Assembly: GCA_947311845.1 (NCBI GenBank)
Contig: CAMZMU010000027.1
Coordinates: 50,231,601 to 50,295,600 of the forward strand
Reading direction: 5' to 3'
DNA from: Poa pratensis
Lineage: Eukaryota; Streptophyta; Magnoliopsida; Poales; Poaceae
Length of the DNA: 64,000 nucleotides
Shown: positions 11,587 through 23,773 of the stretch, in pieces
Layout of the letters: every line of letters starts with the position of its first letter
How positions within the stretch are numbered: position 1 is the stretch's first letter
Notes under the pieces: model-generated
The model's input: the letters and a program-made list of their open reading frames with translations, nothing else
The model's database searches: none
What the model was told of the DNA's origin: nothing
Made by a program: the position numbers and the translations under genes

Positions 11587-12783
11587 CTAAGCCGCATACC
11601 CATGATCAATCTGGGCAAGAGGACCCACATGATAGTATGGATGATCATCATGTTGCGGAGGATCATCACGTTCACTCTCGATGATCATGTTGTGCAAAAT
11701 CACACAAGTCATCATCACCTCCCACATCTGCTCTTTCGACCAAGTTAGAGCAGGATACCTGACAATAGCAAACCGAGCTTGAAGCACCACAAATGCCCGC
11801 TCGACATCCTTCCTGGCACGCTCCTGTTCTGCTACAAAATGAGACCGGCTTTGACCTTAAGGCTGGGAGATGGTCTTGACAAATGTAGACCATTTTGGAT
11901 AGATTCCATCTGCTAGATAGTACCCCTTGTCATATCCATGGCCACTGATCTCGTAATTGCACGGTGGAGCTTCGCTTTCACTCAGCCGGTTAAAAACCGT
12001 TGAACATTGCAGCACGTTGATGTCATTGCGAGTTCCTGCCATACCAAAGAAAGCATGCCAAATCCACAAAATCGTTGTCAGCCACTGCCTCTAGCACAAC
12101 ACTGCACTCTCCAACATGACTCTTGTAAACTCCTTGTCAGGCGAATGGGCAATTCTTCCATGCCCAATGCATGCAATCGATACTTCGAAGCATACCGGGA
12201 CCTCCTCTAGCTGCGTTTTGTGCCATGAGCCTAGTTGTGTCAGCTTCATTTGGTTGTCTCAAATACTTTGGCCCCAAACACTGCAATAACCGCCCTGCAA
12301 TACCGATAGAAGGTCTCGAGGACTGTCGATTCAGCCATGCGGAGGTAGTCGTTTACTGCATCTGCCGGAGCTCCATTAGCAAGGACTCTCAAAGAAGTTG
12401 TGCATTTCTGAATAGAGGAGAAACCAGGTAGTCCGGTGCAGTCGTTCTTCACTGAAGTAATCATGATACTCCCGCACGCCCGACAGAACGACCATGAATA
12501 GTTCCCTGTTCATCCTAAACCGTCGTCGGAATTCCTTCTCCTCGTGAGTAGGATCGTCGATGAAGTAGTCTTGCCACAACGTCATATGTCCAGTCATCCG
12601 GAGGCGATCTTTATTCATCCTCTTACCCGGTGCTGAAACTCCAATCCGAGGCACGGCATTCATCTGTCCAAGCAAACCAACTAGGCAAGTGATGATCGCC
12701 AAGTGTTTGTCGACCACGGCGTTGCAGGCGGCATGGGCGATGAGCAATGCGCCGGCCAGCTCGAGTTCGTCGTCACTATCCAT
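11587..12783 (-). pseudogene. Harbinger-type DDE transposase (HARBI1-like nuclease)
   Basis: The minus strand reads a HARBI1-like DDE endonuclease through several frames. The N-terminus MDSDDELELAGALLIAHA starts at 12783 and is followed by TLWQDYFIDDPTHEEKEFRRRFRM. The catalytic region lies around 12246-12000, with [36 protein letters not shown] and [10 protein letters not shown]. Then come [20 protein letters not shown] and a C-terminal [15 protein letters not shown]. At least four frame changes (near 12400, 12250, 12080-12060, 11860-11790) make it inactive. The first Asp (SIDCMHW), the second (NDIN) and the Glu near the C-terminus can all be seen. Confidence 0.88.
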
Positions 12784-13395
12784 CTATATCAACATATGGA
12801 TTAAGAAAAACCAAAGTCTAGGAGAAAAAATTGAGCTGAGCAATGCGACGAACACCTTGCTTGCGGGGAAGTTATCGGAGGCGGCGACGGTGTAGTGGCT
12901 CGACGGAGAAGAGTGTACAGACAGGCGTGGGAGTAGGGACGGGGAAGACATGCGTGGGAGTGGGGGGAAGACAGGCGTCCGGCTGGCAGAGGGTGGGAGG
13001 CAGCGACGGCGAATCAGCAGGGACGGGGCTGAAATCAGGCCACCTAGACGCGGCCGGGGAAATAAAGCGTCTATGTCGCTGACGCGTCGGGCCTGTTCGT
13101 CAGGTTCGGACGAGTCGCGTGTTGCCGCGGTTGCCGGCGCGCTTGGTTGCGTCCCTAGAAGCTGGGCACCAAACGGGGTTGCCGGGCGTTCTATTGGGAC
13201 GTGCCGGCAACTTTTTTCGTATTGGGCGCGCCGGTGGAGGATTTTTCCGTGCCGGCGCGCCCAAAATTTCTATTGGGAGCGGAGTTGGGCGCGCCGGTGG
13301 AGATGCTCTAAGCGTGCTAAATCATCAACTAGGCAACACCTTTTCCAGTAGAGTTGATGACATAAGTATATATACTTTTTTAACCGCACTACGAA

Positions 13396-13551
13396 TTCAA
13401 TACTCCGTTGGATTCGTCTTGCAAGATTCTTTAATTTCATATATTTTTATAACAATTTTGGGTACATATTATAAGTACAAATCATGGTCAAAGTCACACG
13501 ACCCTGACCAGCGAAATTAAAGGGTGACTTGTATTTTGAGACGGAGGGAGT
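13396..13551. mobile_element. Degenerate Stowaway-like MITE
   Basis: The right end is GACGGAGGGAGTA, and the left end is the partly decayed ATACTCCGTTGG. TA dinucleotides lie at both ends, and there is no coding capacity. The left TIR match is weak. Confidence 0.45.
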
Positions 13552-14895
13552 AGTTAGTATGGAATGCCATACATACACTTAATTATGCCTACACTGAACA
13601 TGGTCCTTTCATACTGAACATATTCCCCCAAATCATAGGATCACATATTCATCTAAAATGTACAAATTTGGTCAAGGGGCAGCGTTTCTGGCCGCAATCT
13701 ACTCGTTGTGACAAGTGACATCATCTAATTGTGCCATGGAAGTTTGGTGATGGGGTGGCGGCGACCTACGTGGTCATATGGATGACGGCGATGATTGGAT
13801 CTTTTCTCTAGTGATGGTTTCCAACTCCGTGTGTCGATCAGTCTGTGGCGGTATAAGACATACTCTTTTTATAGAGCGGAGGTTTGAGGCCAGCGGATGT
13901 ATGGAATGCCCTCTACGTTTCAAGATCGGGTTCTATTCGATGCAACAAATGCTACACACGCCAGTTTGGTATCCTGGCAGGTATTATCCACGACATTCCT
14001 CCGTGGTTTCAAATCATGCATGTTGATGCTCAATGGAAGGTGACGTGACAGTGGCTGAAAGCAAGACATATTGGTCGTCATAAGAATTGATGATGGTACA
14101 AGTGTCTACATCGAGTTTGTATGCTTTGGTGGAAACATTTTTGCAATGTTGTCACTTGCTTGCGTCGTGGCCGTACTAAAGGTGCTGGCTCAAAACTTAT
14201 CTTTGGGATGAAAATCCCGGCTCGACCTTAGGTTGGACTGCTTCCTTCTTACAAGATGTTGCCTTGGTTAGTGGTATTCTGGTGGAGGTATTATCGCGAG
14301 GCATGTGGTTTTGGATTTGTTTAACTTGTATATTTCTCATTTATGATCTTTGGAATATAAGTGTTGTTTTCATCGTTTCGATACGGATGTGGCGGCTTCT
14401 TTTCCCTTTTCTAAGAAAACATGAAATAGGGTTTCCTGATGCTCAAAATCATTACAATGCGCTGGATTCTAACTAACAAAATCAAGGAGAAGGGAGGACA
14501 TGCCTTGTGGATGGTTGGGGTTAATATGGCAATGAGGATACTAACCACTTGTTATTGCTTGTCGCCTACCTCGGTGCCTGGTGTTTGTCCCCCCGTTGGA
14601 GATGACCGAGTAAAAAAGGTGGTGAGAATAGCTCACCGTCAAACGTCAGACCAATTTTTCGTCTTCCGCCATCTTCCTGCCTGCATCCCCACGCAAGGTC
14701 GTGTTCCTGCCCCTTCAATTTAGCTCTACCAGATCTGGCTCCGAAAAAATGGCTAACTTGACCGTTACTGCAAGACCTGATTCAGGGGTGCCTCGCGACT
14801 AGCAGCGCGTTGGAAAATATGCATGGAGAGAGGGTGCCGTTAAAAAAAACAAATTAAGAATCATTTCTGAAACTGGTGTTTTATTTTCGGTTTTG
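13552..14895. other. No recognised gene
   Basis: Mixed-composition DNA with only short ORFs and no domain I can name. The stretch 13740-14400 (GGATGAAAATCCCGGCTCGAC and nearby text) is reminiscent of LINE 3' regions of cereals, but I found no reverse transcriptase motif, poly(A) or target duplication to support that. Confidence 0.4.
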
Positions 14896-16007
14896 CTATG
14901 TCTCAGTCGACTGAGACGAATGTTACGTCTCAGTCACGTTCCCGTCCGTCGGATTGGTTTTGCTCCACGATTCGTGCTTGGTTGTACTTTCGGCCGGTTT
15001 TCACCGATTTTCTGGGCTTTTGGGCTTGTTTTGTTTTTTTCCTCGCATATTCGAATTTCACTAGTGGGCTTTTGGGCCAGGGGTGGGGTGGGCTCGTTGT
15101 TTTGTTTCTCGTTGTTTTGTTTTGTTTTTCCTGTCGGATTACGTTTTTTGAATAACTGGGCTGTGTCAGCATAGTTTTGGTTTGTTTTTTTTCGTGTAAA
15201 AAAATAGTATTTTCATTTTTAGAAGCATGGTCTTTTTATCTTTGTTTTTATTTTTTTGAATTTTATGTTTTGTTTTCAGCTTGCTAGGAGGATTTGATAG
15301 GCCATAATTTGTTCGATCGCAAAAAGAAACCGTTAATTTAGTTTGATTAGCTCTAAGAATTTAACTACCCCTTTGGATTTTTCGAATGTGTTTGTACATT
15401 TTTTTTAGTTCAAAAATTAAAACATCGGATTAGTTTTTTCTCGTGATATGGGGGCCAGCTGCAACCGAGCTTGAAATTGAGGTTTATTGTTATTTTGTTT
15501 TTTCTTTTTTTAAAATTTTTTTTTTGGAAGGCCAGTTGCGAATGCGCTTGCAACTGAATGCTTTGTCGGGTTAGGGGACAGTTTTTCAACTGCGCTTGAA
15601 ACTGAGTGTTTTTTCTCGAGATAAGCGGGGCCTAGTTGCAACTGAGCTTGCAAGTGAGATTTTATTATTTTTTTTTATATAATTATTATTGTTTTTTTTT
15701 GAAAGGCCAGTTTCAATTGTTCTTGCAAGTGAGTGTTTTCTCGATATAGTGGCCAGTTTCAACTGTGCTCGCAACTGAGTGTTTTATCGATATACTGGCC
15801 AGTTTCAACTGCGCTTACAACTCAGTTTTTCCTCGTGATATGGGGGCCTGCTGCAACCTTGCATGAAATTGAGATTTATTGTTATTTTATTTTTCTCGAG
15901 ATAAGCGTGGTCCTAGTTGCAACTGATATTTTGTTATTTTTATTATTACTTTAATATTTTTAATTATTATTGGTTTTTGATTTTTTGAAAGGCCAGTTTC
16001 AACTGTG

Positions 16008-16498
16008 TGACATGGGTATGCCTATCGGGTACCCTACCATGAGGGTACCTGGTGCACGTATCGAATAGGCCCAACTATCAGAGCCTACATGAAGCCCATG
16101 AAGGGAGGCCCACGAAGATGAAGTATCCTCCAAGTTTGGCGAAGCAATAGTCGGTTTAGAGTTTCCTTACTTGTAAATCGAGTCGGTTACGAACACCCGA
16201 GACCCAGCCTACTATTTAAGGACTGGGAGGGCCATCGAACCAGACCACGTACTTTCAGAGCCACCAAAACCCTAGCGAGATCGACATCTCGCCGGGACTC
16301 TTGTAACCATCATATTCACAAAGCAATAACAGACAGGCAGGACGTAGGGGTGTTACCTCCACACGAGGGCCCTGAACCTGGGTAAAATCTTTGCCCTGCT
16401 TGTCAGCCGACGATACTTCCAGCTCTACCACGTTCTCTCCCCCATATTCATAACCTAGGGACCTTAACCATGGGTCTTGATGAGTCTACCCCTCGTCA
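16008..16498 (+). repeat. Gypsy 5' LTR
   Basis: 491 bp, TGACATGGG...CGTCA. TATTTAAGG at about 16212-16220 is the likely TATA box. The last 29 bp contain the ATG (16470) that opens the gag-side frame. Confidence 0.94.
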
Positions 16499-19263
16499 AG
16501 TGGCGCCGTCTGTGGGAAAGAATAGCGCTGGACTCGAAGTTTCGCCGGTCCCAACAGCAAACGGCAAATCGCCGATCACACCAGCAAACGGCAACTCGCC
16601 GATCTCATCTGCAAACGGCAACTCGCCGGCCATGTCAGCAAACAGCAACTCGCCGATCCAGGCGACACACGGCGACTCGCCGACCTACTCGAAAAGCGGC
16701 GGCCTGCCCGCTTCACCCGCAAAAAGCGCATCTGCTCTTCCAATGAATTTCAATCCGCACTCGCCAGAGCTTCAGGAGGCGTTTTCTGGCCTTGAATCAG
16801 GTTTGAGCTTAACTGTTGGAGCATTCAATTTTTTCGTAAACAATCTTGGTACGCAGGACTCGACAGATCCGCAACAACCGGTGCTGGGCGCACTCGAGGC
16901 TCCGTCGACTGCTCTCGCCCCGTCGTCGATTCCTGAAGCCTGCTCGCCCGCAACAACCATGTCGACCGGCGAGCTCGACAGGTTCATGATGACGGAACTC
17001 CAAGGGAGAGGCAGAATCAGCATACCGCACAAGCAACGTCGACTTCAACCTACCACTCGACGAAAGTTTCGACTGCGGGATCTCCCTCGACGACTTCTAC
17101 GAGCCCGCGATTCATAACGACAGCAACGTCGACTCGGAGATCTTCACCAACCAACCTCGGCTCAGACATCCATAATGGCCTCGCCAACACCGAGATGAGC
17201 ATAGGCGATGAACACGCTGACAACGAAATTCGCCTCGAAGATCTACTCGATGAACATACTGGCTCTGACATGAGCCTCGACGGCGACGTCGAGTCCATGA
17301 CTGGAATCGACAGCACATACACCTGTCCTCGGGTCACACCCCATCAGGTCTACGTGGCCTTCACCGCAGAATCATCCGCAGACGCAGCCGCTCGCAGGCC
17401 TGCACAATTCCCATGCACGGTAACCATGCCGGATGGGGTCACAACCTTGACAATCACGGAGGAGATGGCAGCAAAAGCAGATAAAGTCATAAAGGAGTGC
17501 ACAATGATGCCACCAAATTCCACCCCAGAGGAGATGTTGACCTTCCAGTACTTCAACTGGCAGGAGTCAATTCGACTGCAAAACTACCGAGCGACGCTCG
17601 AGGAGCGCAAAAGGCAAGCCAGCCTCTCGAGTGCCCGAAGAAGGGAGCAATCCCTCGGGTCCACAATGCAACCAACCCCACGACCCAGGTCGCGGTTGGC
17701 AAGCCTTCCAGAACATGAAAGGGTAGCAATCACCCGTAACCTGTCGTTCATGACAGAGGACGCTAATGGAATCCCAGTGCCCAAAACTGCTGCGGGTGCA
17801 TTATTCTCCGTAGGTGCTTACCTCAAGGCAATGCAACCTCCGGCGAATGACCCTAACGCAGCCCTGCATCGCCAACAACTCAAATCGCTAGCTCTAGCGG
17901 CACAGGCTATACAGCCAGAAGATAAAACTCCAGCAAGGAATCGCGATCGCGACATAGTCGACTCACGACACGCAGCACATCATCGCAGTGGTCGCAGCCA
18001 CCACTCGGATGAAGGAAGGAGAAGCACGCGCCGGCACAGGTCCAGCAGAAGCAGATCTCGAAGATCCTATAGCAGCGATTCATACTCTGATCGTGAACCA
18101 GAGCCATGCGGAGCATTGTGCTTCACTCGACGCATCCGTGAGACGCGGATGCCCAAACGGTTCAAGTTGACAGGCGAACAACCCAAGTACAACGGTCGCC
18201 AAGAACCTTCTGGGTGGTTAGAAGATTACAGACTCGCCGTGGCATGCCAGCGTGGCACGAACACCACGGCGATGCAGTACATACGACTTATGCTCGAAGG
18301 AACTGCCCGCGACTGGCTCAAGTCGCTCCCTCCATCATCATACGACTCGTGGGACGATTTCCGCAGAGACTTCATCAAAAACTTCGAGCCTCTATGTGAG
18401 CGCCCGAAGACATTCGAGGAATTAAGGACATGCACTCAACGATCAGACGAGTCGTTGAGATCATACATACGGCGGTGGACCGAAATACGCAATTCGGTTG
18501 GCAAAGTGTCAGAAGACAGGGCCATGGATGCCTTCATACAAGGTCTCGCCAGGAAGGACTTCAAAGAGGCACTTGGTCGTGAAAAGCCAACCTCCCTGGC
18601 TGACCTCATCAAAGTTGCGACTGAGTGGGCAGATGGAGAGGATTCTGTACGCAGATCCCGTGCTTCCCCAACACGCGACAACTACGAAAGCGGCAGTCGA
18701 GGCCGCAGAGATTCATACAGAGAAGATCGCAGGCGCAAACGTTCCAAACGTCCTTACGACGATAACAGACCCGAGTTCATGGCGGCTGGATACACACAAC
18801 CCGGGAAGACCAAGATAGAAGCAATCGACGCTCGGATGATCGACGGGACAGTCGAGATCGCGAGCAGCGGAGCGACAGCTACAAAAGGCAAGAATGGCGC
18901 AAACGTAGCGACGCAAAACCCGAGCGGTCATTCGAGGAAAAGATGGACGACTGGTGCAGATTCCACCTCTTCAAGGGGGACGACGGAAAACTACGCTCCA
19001 ATCACACCCTAAGGAACTGCAGGGAATTCGACCAAATGGCGACTGACTACATGATACGACTCAAAAGGTACGGCCCAGCACCTGCTCAGCCCACGCCTGC
19101 ACCCGCACCACAGCCGAACGCTGTGCCGCTCTCATGGCGCCACAGCCGCCACCACAACCACCACCACAGCCTGCTCCAGGCGCAAACCTCGCAGGTGCCA
19201 TACAACCCGTACTACGGGCGGAAGATGATCAATATCCACAGCCCCACGGGCAGATGTACATGA
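16470..19263 (+). pseudogene. Gypsy gag, broken by frameshifts
   Basis: The first frame starts at an ATG inside the LTR (16470) and reads through the primer-binding site (DESTPRQVAPSVGK). It contains 5-6 imperfect repeats of NGNSPIxxA type (about residues 28-70). The frame ends at 17117. Conserved-looking text resumes in another frame (DFNLPLDESFDCG) and then in the long frame 17195-19012, which holds the retrotransposon gag domain: RFKLTGEQPKYNGRQEPSGW, AMQYIRLMLEGTARDWLKSL, then LRSYIRRWTEIRNSV. It is preceded by an Arg/Ser-rich stretch (18000-18090). The zinc-finger-like CRFHLFKGDD...HTLRNC appears in a third frame at 18943-19020. Frame breaks lie near 17030, 17160 and 18930. Confidence 0.88.
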
Positions 19264-22200
19264 TACAAAAGGGTCGCCCCTCCAACAGGCAGCAAAAGCT
19301 AATCACTAGACAAGTGAACATGGCTGTCATGGCACCTCCTGCCGTGCCAGATTTTCTGAAGGGATCGGAAACCATCATAAGCTTCAGTCGAGAGGATCAT
19401 CCCCCAGCTGTAGTTCGACCAGGGCACGCGGCTCTGGTACTCGACGCGCAAATAGGAGGCTACGCCATGACCAAGGTCTTCATGGATGGAGGCAGCGGCA
19501 TAAACATCATCTTCGCGGACACGCTCCGCAAAATGAACAGGTCAGTCGAAAACCTCCCAAAATCTTCAAATACCTTCCACGGTATTGTTCCTGGCAAAGC
19601 AATTAGCCCAGAAGGCACCATACAACTCGACGTTACGTTCGGGGACAAAAGCCACTTCAGGACAGAGTCGATTGAGTTCGAGGTCGTCGACTGGAAATCA
19701 CAATACCATGCTATTCTTGGTCGCCCGACGTTTGCTCGATTCATGGCGGTGCCACACTATGCGTACCTCACGCTGAAGATGCCAGGACCAAAGGGAGTCA
19801 TCACTGTCCGTGGAAACTTTCAAAGGTCCGATGCTTGCGACCGCGAGTTCAGCAAAATCTCCGAGATGTTCGGGGTGGAAGAATCACTCGCCGACTTGGC
19901 GATTACCAACGACCGCACACTCCTTCCAGAGCATAAGAAGTTGGCAGTCGACAGATCCTTCAATGCTACAAATGACACAAGGTCGCATCAGGTGCACCCG
20001 ACCGATCCGTCCAAGACAGTCAACATATCTTCGAGCCTGCCTATCGCATAGGAAGGCGCGCTCGTCGAATTCCTCCGTGAGAACTGGGAAATATTTGCGT
20101 GGTGTCCAGCCGACATGCCAGGTATTCCCAGGGAATTCGCCGAGCACTCTCTCCAATTGTTTCCAGATGCAAAGCCAGTCAAGCAAACGATGCGTCGAAT
20201 CTCCGGCCCAAAGCGAACCGCAGTCGAATCTGAAGTCGACCGGTTACTCGCAGCAGGATTCATTAGGGAAATCAAGAAATCACAATGGGTGGCCAACCCC
20301 GTACTCGTAGAAAAGAAGCATACAGACATCCTTCGGATGTGCGTGGACTTCACAGCGCTGAACAAGTGCTGTCCAAAGGATCACTTCCCGCTACCCCGAA
20401 TCGACCAGATCGTCGACTCCACCGCCGGATGCGCACGACTCTCCTTTCTGGATGCTTACTCAGGTTATCACCAGATAAGGATGAAGCAAGAAGACGAAGA
20501 AAAAACGGCGTTCATAACCCCACTCGGGGTCTACTGCTACACAACTATGCCCTTTGGGCTCAAAAACGCGGGTGCAACATACCAGCGCATGATGCAGGAC
20601 TGCCTCAAAAAGCAAATCGGACGCAACGTCCAGGTCTACGTGATGACATTGTCATTACCACAAGGGAAGAACACACACTACTCGACGATTTGAGGGAGAC
20701 GTTCGCAAACCTCAAACGCTTCCATATCAAGCTCAATCCTAAGAAGTGTACGTTCGGCGTTCCAGCCGGGCAGCTCCTAGGGTACCTAGTCTCTGCCCGT
20801 GGAATCGAAGCAGACCCGGAGAAAATACAGGCCATCCTCACAATGCAAAGGCCTTCAAAGCTTCATGATGTGCAGAAACTAGCAGGACGAGTAGCAGCGC
20901 TCAGTCGATTCATCAGCAAACTGGGTGAAAAGGCTTTACCATTCTATCGACTGATGAAGAAGGCGGACAAGTTCGAGTGGACGCCAGAAGCTGAAGCAGC
21001 CTTCACAGATCTCAAGCGGATCCTCACAAGCCCTCCGATCCTCGTCGCACCTAAGGAACGGGAACCACTCTACCTGTATGTCTCGGCTACAAACAGGGTG
21101 GTGAGCACCGTACTGGTAGTCGAACGCATGGAGGAGGGACACATCCAAAGCATACAACGTCCAGTCTACTACCTAAGCGAGGTTCTCTCCATATCAAAAC
21201 AGCGGTACCCGCACTATCAAAAGCTGGCATACGCTGTATTCATGTCCTCAAGGAAGTTGACACACTACTTCACCGAGCACCCGATCACCGTGGTAAGTAA
21301 CTCAGCAATCGGTGATATCCTCACAAACCCCAATGCAACGGGTCGAGTCGCAAAATGGCTCATCGAGCTGGCTCCAAGAGACATCAAGTACGAGCACCCG
21401 AAGGCTATCAAAGCACAAGTCCTACCCGACTTCACAACCGAGTGGATAGAGGCCCAATTACCTGGAGCACCAGACGTGTCCAATTCCTGGACCATGTACT
21501 TCGATGGGTCCAAGAAACACGAAGGCGCAGGCGCAGGCGTCATCCTCATATCACCAAAAGGGGACAAGCTACGTTATGTTTTGCAGATGGGATTCAAACT
21601 ACCCTCCAATAACGAGGCTGAATACGAGGCCCTGATCCATGGCATGCGGATGGCAAAAGCACTTGGGTGCACTCGATTGATGATCTACGGCGACTCCAAT
21701 CTCGTGGTGCAGCAAACAATGAAGGCCTGCGACGCAATCGCGGACAACATGATCGCTTATCGCGACCTGTACAACACACTGGAGGGCAGCTTCGAGGGCT
21801 GCGAGTTGAGGCACATAGGAAGGGAAAGTAACGAAGAAGCAGACATGCTAGCCAATCTTGGCTCAACTGGCGCACAAATTCCACCTGGTGTCTTCCTCGA
21901 GCGCATCGAACACAGATCTATCAAGGAGAAACGAGAGCCTCCTCCGTCGACTACGCCACCCAAAAGCAAAGTGCCTAGCACAGAGGACCCCCCAGTCGAG
22001 GTATTTCTCATTGAGCCAACCTGGACTCAACCTTTTCTGGCTTACATACTCCGTGGCGAGCTACCAGATGACATAACCGAGTCCCGACGCGTGACTCGAA
22101 GATCAAAAGCATACACCGTTATCAACGGCGAGTTATACAAGCGCAGCATATCAGGTATGTTCCAAAGATGCATCGCATTCGAAGATGGCCAAGCCATACT

Positions 22201-23255
22201 TCGAGACATTCATGCAGGTACCTGTGGGCATCACGCCAGCAGTCGATCACTCGTAGCCAAAGCCTTTCGCGCAGGGTTTTACTGGCCTACAGCACTCAAA
22301 GACGCGGAGGACATAGTCAAAAGGTGCGTCGGCTGCCAGAAATTCGCAACAAGGCCGCACGCACCCGCATCGGCGTTGAAGACTATACCGCTGGCCTGGC
22401 CTTTCGCCCAATGGGGGCTCGATATGGTTGGGCCACTCAAAAAATCATCGCATGGCGGGCATACTCACCTACTGGTGGCAGTCGACAAGTTCACAAAGTG
22501 GATCGAGGCGGTCCCCATCACAAATTCGACTGCTACTACGGCAGTCAACTTCATAAAGAGCATCATCTACCGCTTCGGTGTCCCAAACAGTATCATCACT
22601 GATAACGGCACAAACTTCACGGCTGAGGAGTTCAAAACCTTCTGCAAAGAGCAGGACATTACGCTCAATTACGCATCCGTGGCACATCCACAATCCAATG
22701 GCCAAGTCGAAAAGGCCAACGGACTTGTGACAGTGGGATCAAGAAGCGCCTCCTGGTGCCACTCAAAAGAGCTGCGGGTGCTTGGGTCGAAGAACTACCA
22801 TCTGTGCTATGGAGCCTACGCACAACTCCCAACACTTCTACGCAGTTCACCCCATTCTTCATGGTCTATGGTGCAGAGGCAATCTGCCATCAGATGTAAG
22901 GTTCAATGCGCCACGAGTTGAAGCATATAATGAAGAAGACGCGGAAGAAGCACTCGAAGACGCAGTCGACTTGCTCGATGAGGCGCGAGACACGGCCTTG
23001 GCCCGCACAGCTGTTTACCAGCAGGATCTCCGCAACTACCATAGCCGTCGACTGCGAACCAGGTCCTTTGTTGTGGGCGACCTGGTTCTTCGACTGAAGC
23101 AAAAGAAGGTGCACAAGCTCGCTTCCCCATGGGAAGGTCCCTTCATCATCACGGAGGTCCTTGGTGGAGGCGCATATCGACTGAAGCACGCGAAGACAGG
23201 CGAACTCTCTCATAATCCTTGGAACGTTGCGCATCTGCGCCGTTTCTACGCATAA
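19134..23255 (+). pseudogene. Gypsy pol: protease, RT, RNase H, integrase; broken
   Basis: The protease lies in 19134-20051 (KVFMDGGSGINII, later AILGRPTFARF) and is ended by an in-frame TAG at 20049. RT continues in the same frame from about 20052 (VKQTMRRISGPKR, FLDAYSGYHQI, TTMPFGLKNAGATYQRMM) up to the catalytic YVDD, where a 1-base loss near 20640 shifts the frame. The remainder (DDIVITTREEHTLLDDL onward), the Gypsy RT thumb, RNase H (MYFDGSKKHEGAGAG, NNEAEYEALIHG, YGDSNLVVQQ), the HHCC finger (H...HHASSR...C-CQK) and the integrase core (WGLDMVGPL, ITDNGTNF, HPQSNGQVEKANG) follow to about 22725. Two more frame changes (about 22725 and 22885) lead to the integrase C-terminus (SPWEGPFIITEVLGGGAYRL), which stops at 23255. 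No chromodomain follows. Confidence 0.92.
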
Positions 23256-23770
23256 AGTGCTCACAGTCATACAATGTAATAGGCTATATGTCGGATGGCT
23301 GCAGGTTTCAGACGCGCTCTTTTCCTTACCAGGGTACCTAAGGGGACTGGAAGGTTTTTAATGAGGCGGCCTGCAGCCTAACATTCAAAAGAGGAATAAA
23401 ATCAATGTTCCTTCGACTTCTCTGTGACTACTACCCGCATAATTCATACCTTAACCACACCCGAAACCCTCGGGGGCTGTGTTATTGATCAAATGAGCTC
23501 TCGCTCTTGCAGAAACACAATGCCTTAGCCACACCCGAATGCTCGGGGGCTGCGTAACAAGGTCCAAACAAAGACACAAAAACTCTGCAGCCGCACTCGA
23601 ATACTCGGGGGCTGCACAGTCATTGGTTCACAACCAACACATATTTCACAAACCCCGCTCGACTGACTCGGGGGCTCGAAAAAATCAAAGTATACAAACT
23701 ATACAATATACAAAGAGTCAAAAATTACACTCGGGGGCTGCCCCCTATGCAAAAATTGCACTCGCAAACT
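23256..23770 (+). repeat. Polypurine-tract-like repeats downstream of pol
   Basis: The decamer CTCGGGGGCT occurs at 23469, 23542, 23604, 23667 and 23730, and again at 28139 and 28735. The 28735 copy is the actual tract preceding the 3' LTR. The first copies sit in related 60-70-bp units of the type CCACACCCGAA-(T)-CTCGGGGGCTG. Confidence 0.85.
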
Positions 23771-23773
23771 ATT

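Larger units (their letters stand above)
7985..13308 (-). mobile_element. PIF/Harbinger transposon interrupted by a solo LTR
   Basis: The 18-bp perfect TIR GAGCATCTCCACCGGCGC starts at 7985, and its reverse complement ends at 13308. The element is flanked by the 3-bp duplication TAA (7982-7984 and 13309-13311), as expected for PIF/Harbinger. The subterminal regions (11228-11340 and 13170-13308) share GGCGCGCCCAATAG-type repeats. Without the 3.2-kb LTR inserted at 8003 the element is about 2.1 kb, which leaves room for the transposase but not for the Myb-like second ORF of autonomous PIF/Harbinger elements. Confidence 0.88.

Noticed and set aside
15440..16007. CRISPR-like regular repeats
   Set aside because: The repeats are diverged, contiguous minisatellite monomers without unique spacers, in a plant genome.
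23040..23255. A chromodomain at the end of the Gypsy integrase
   Set aside because: The frame ends 16 residues after the SH3-like tail (WNVAHLRRFYA) with no chromodomain, so it is not a chromovirus.
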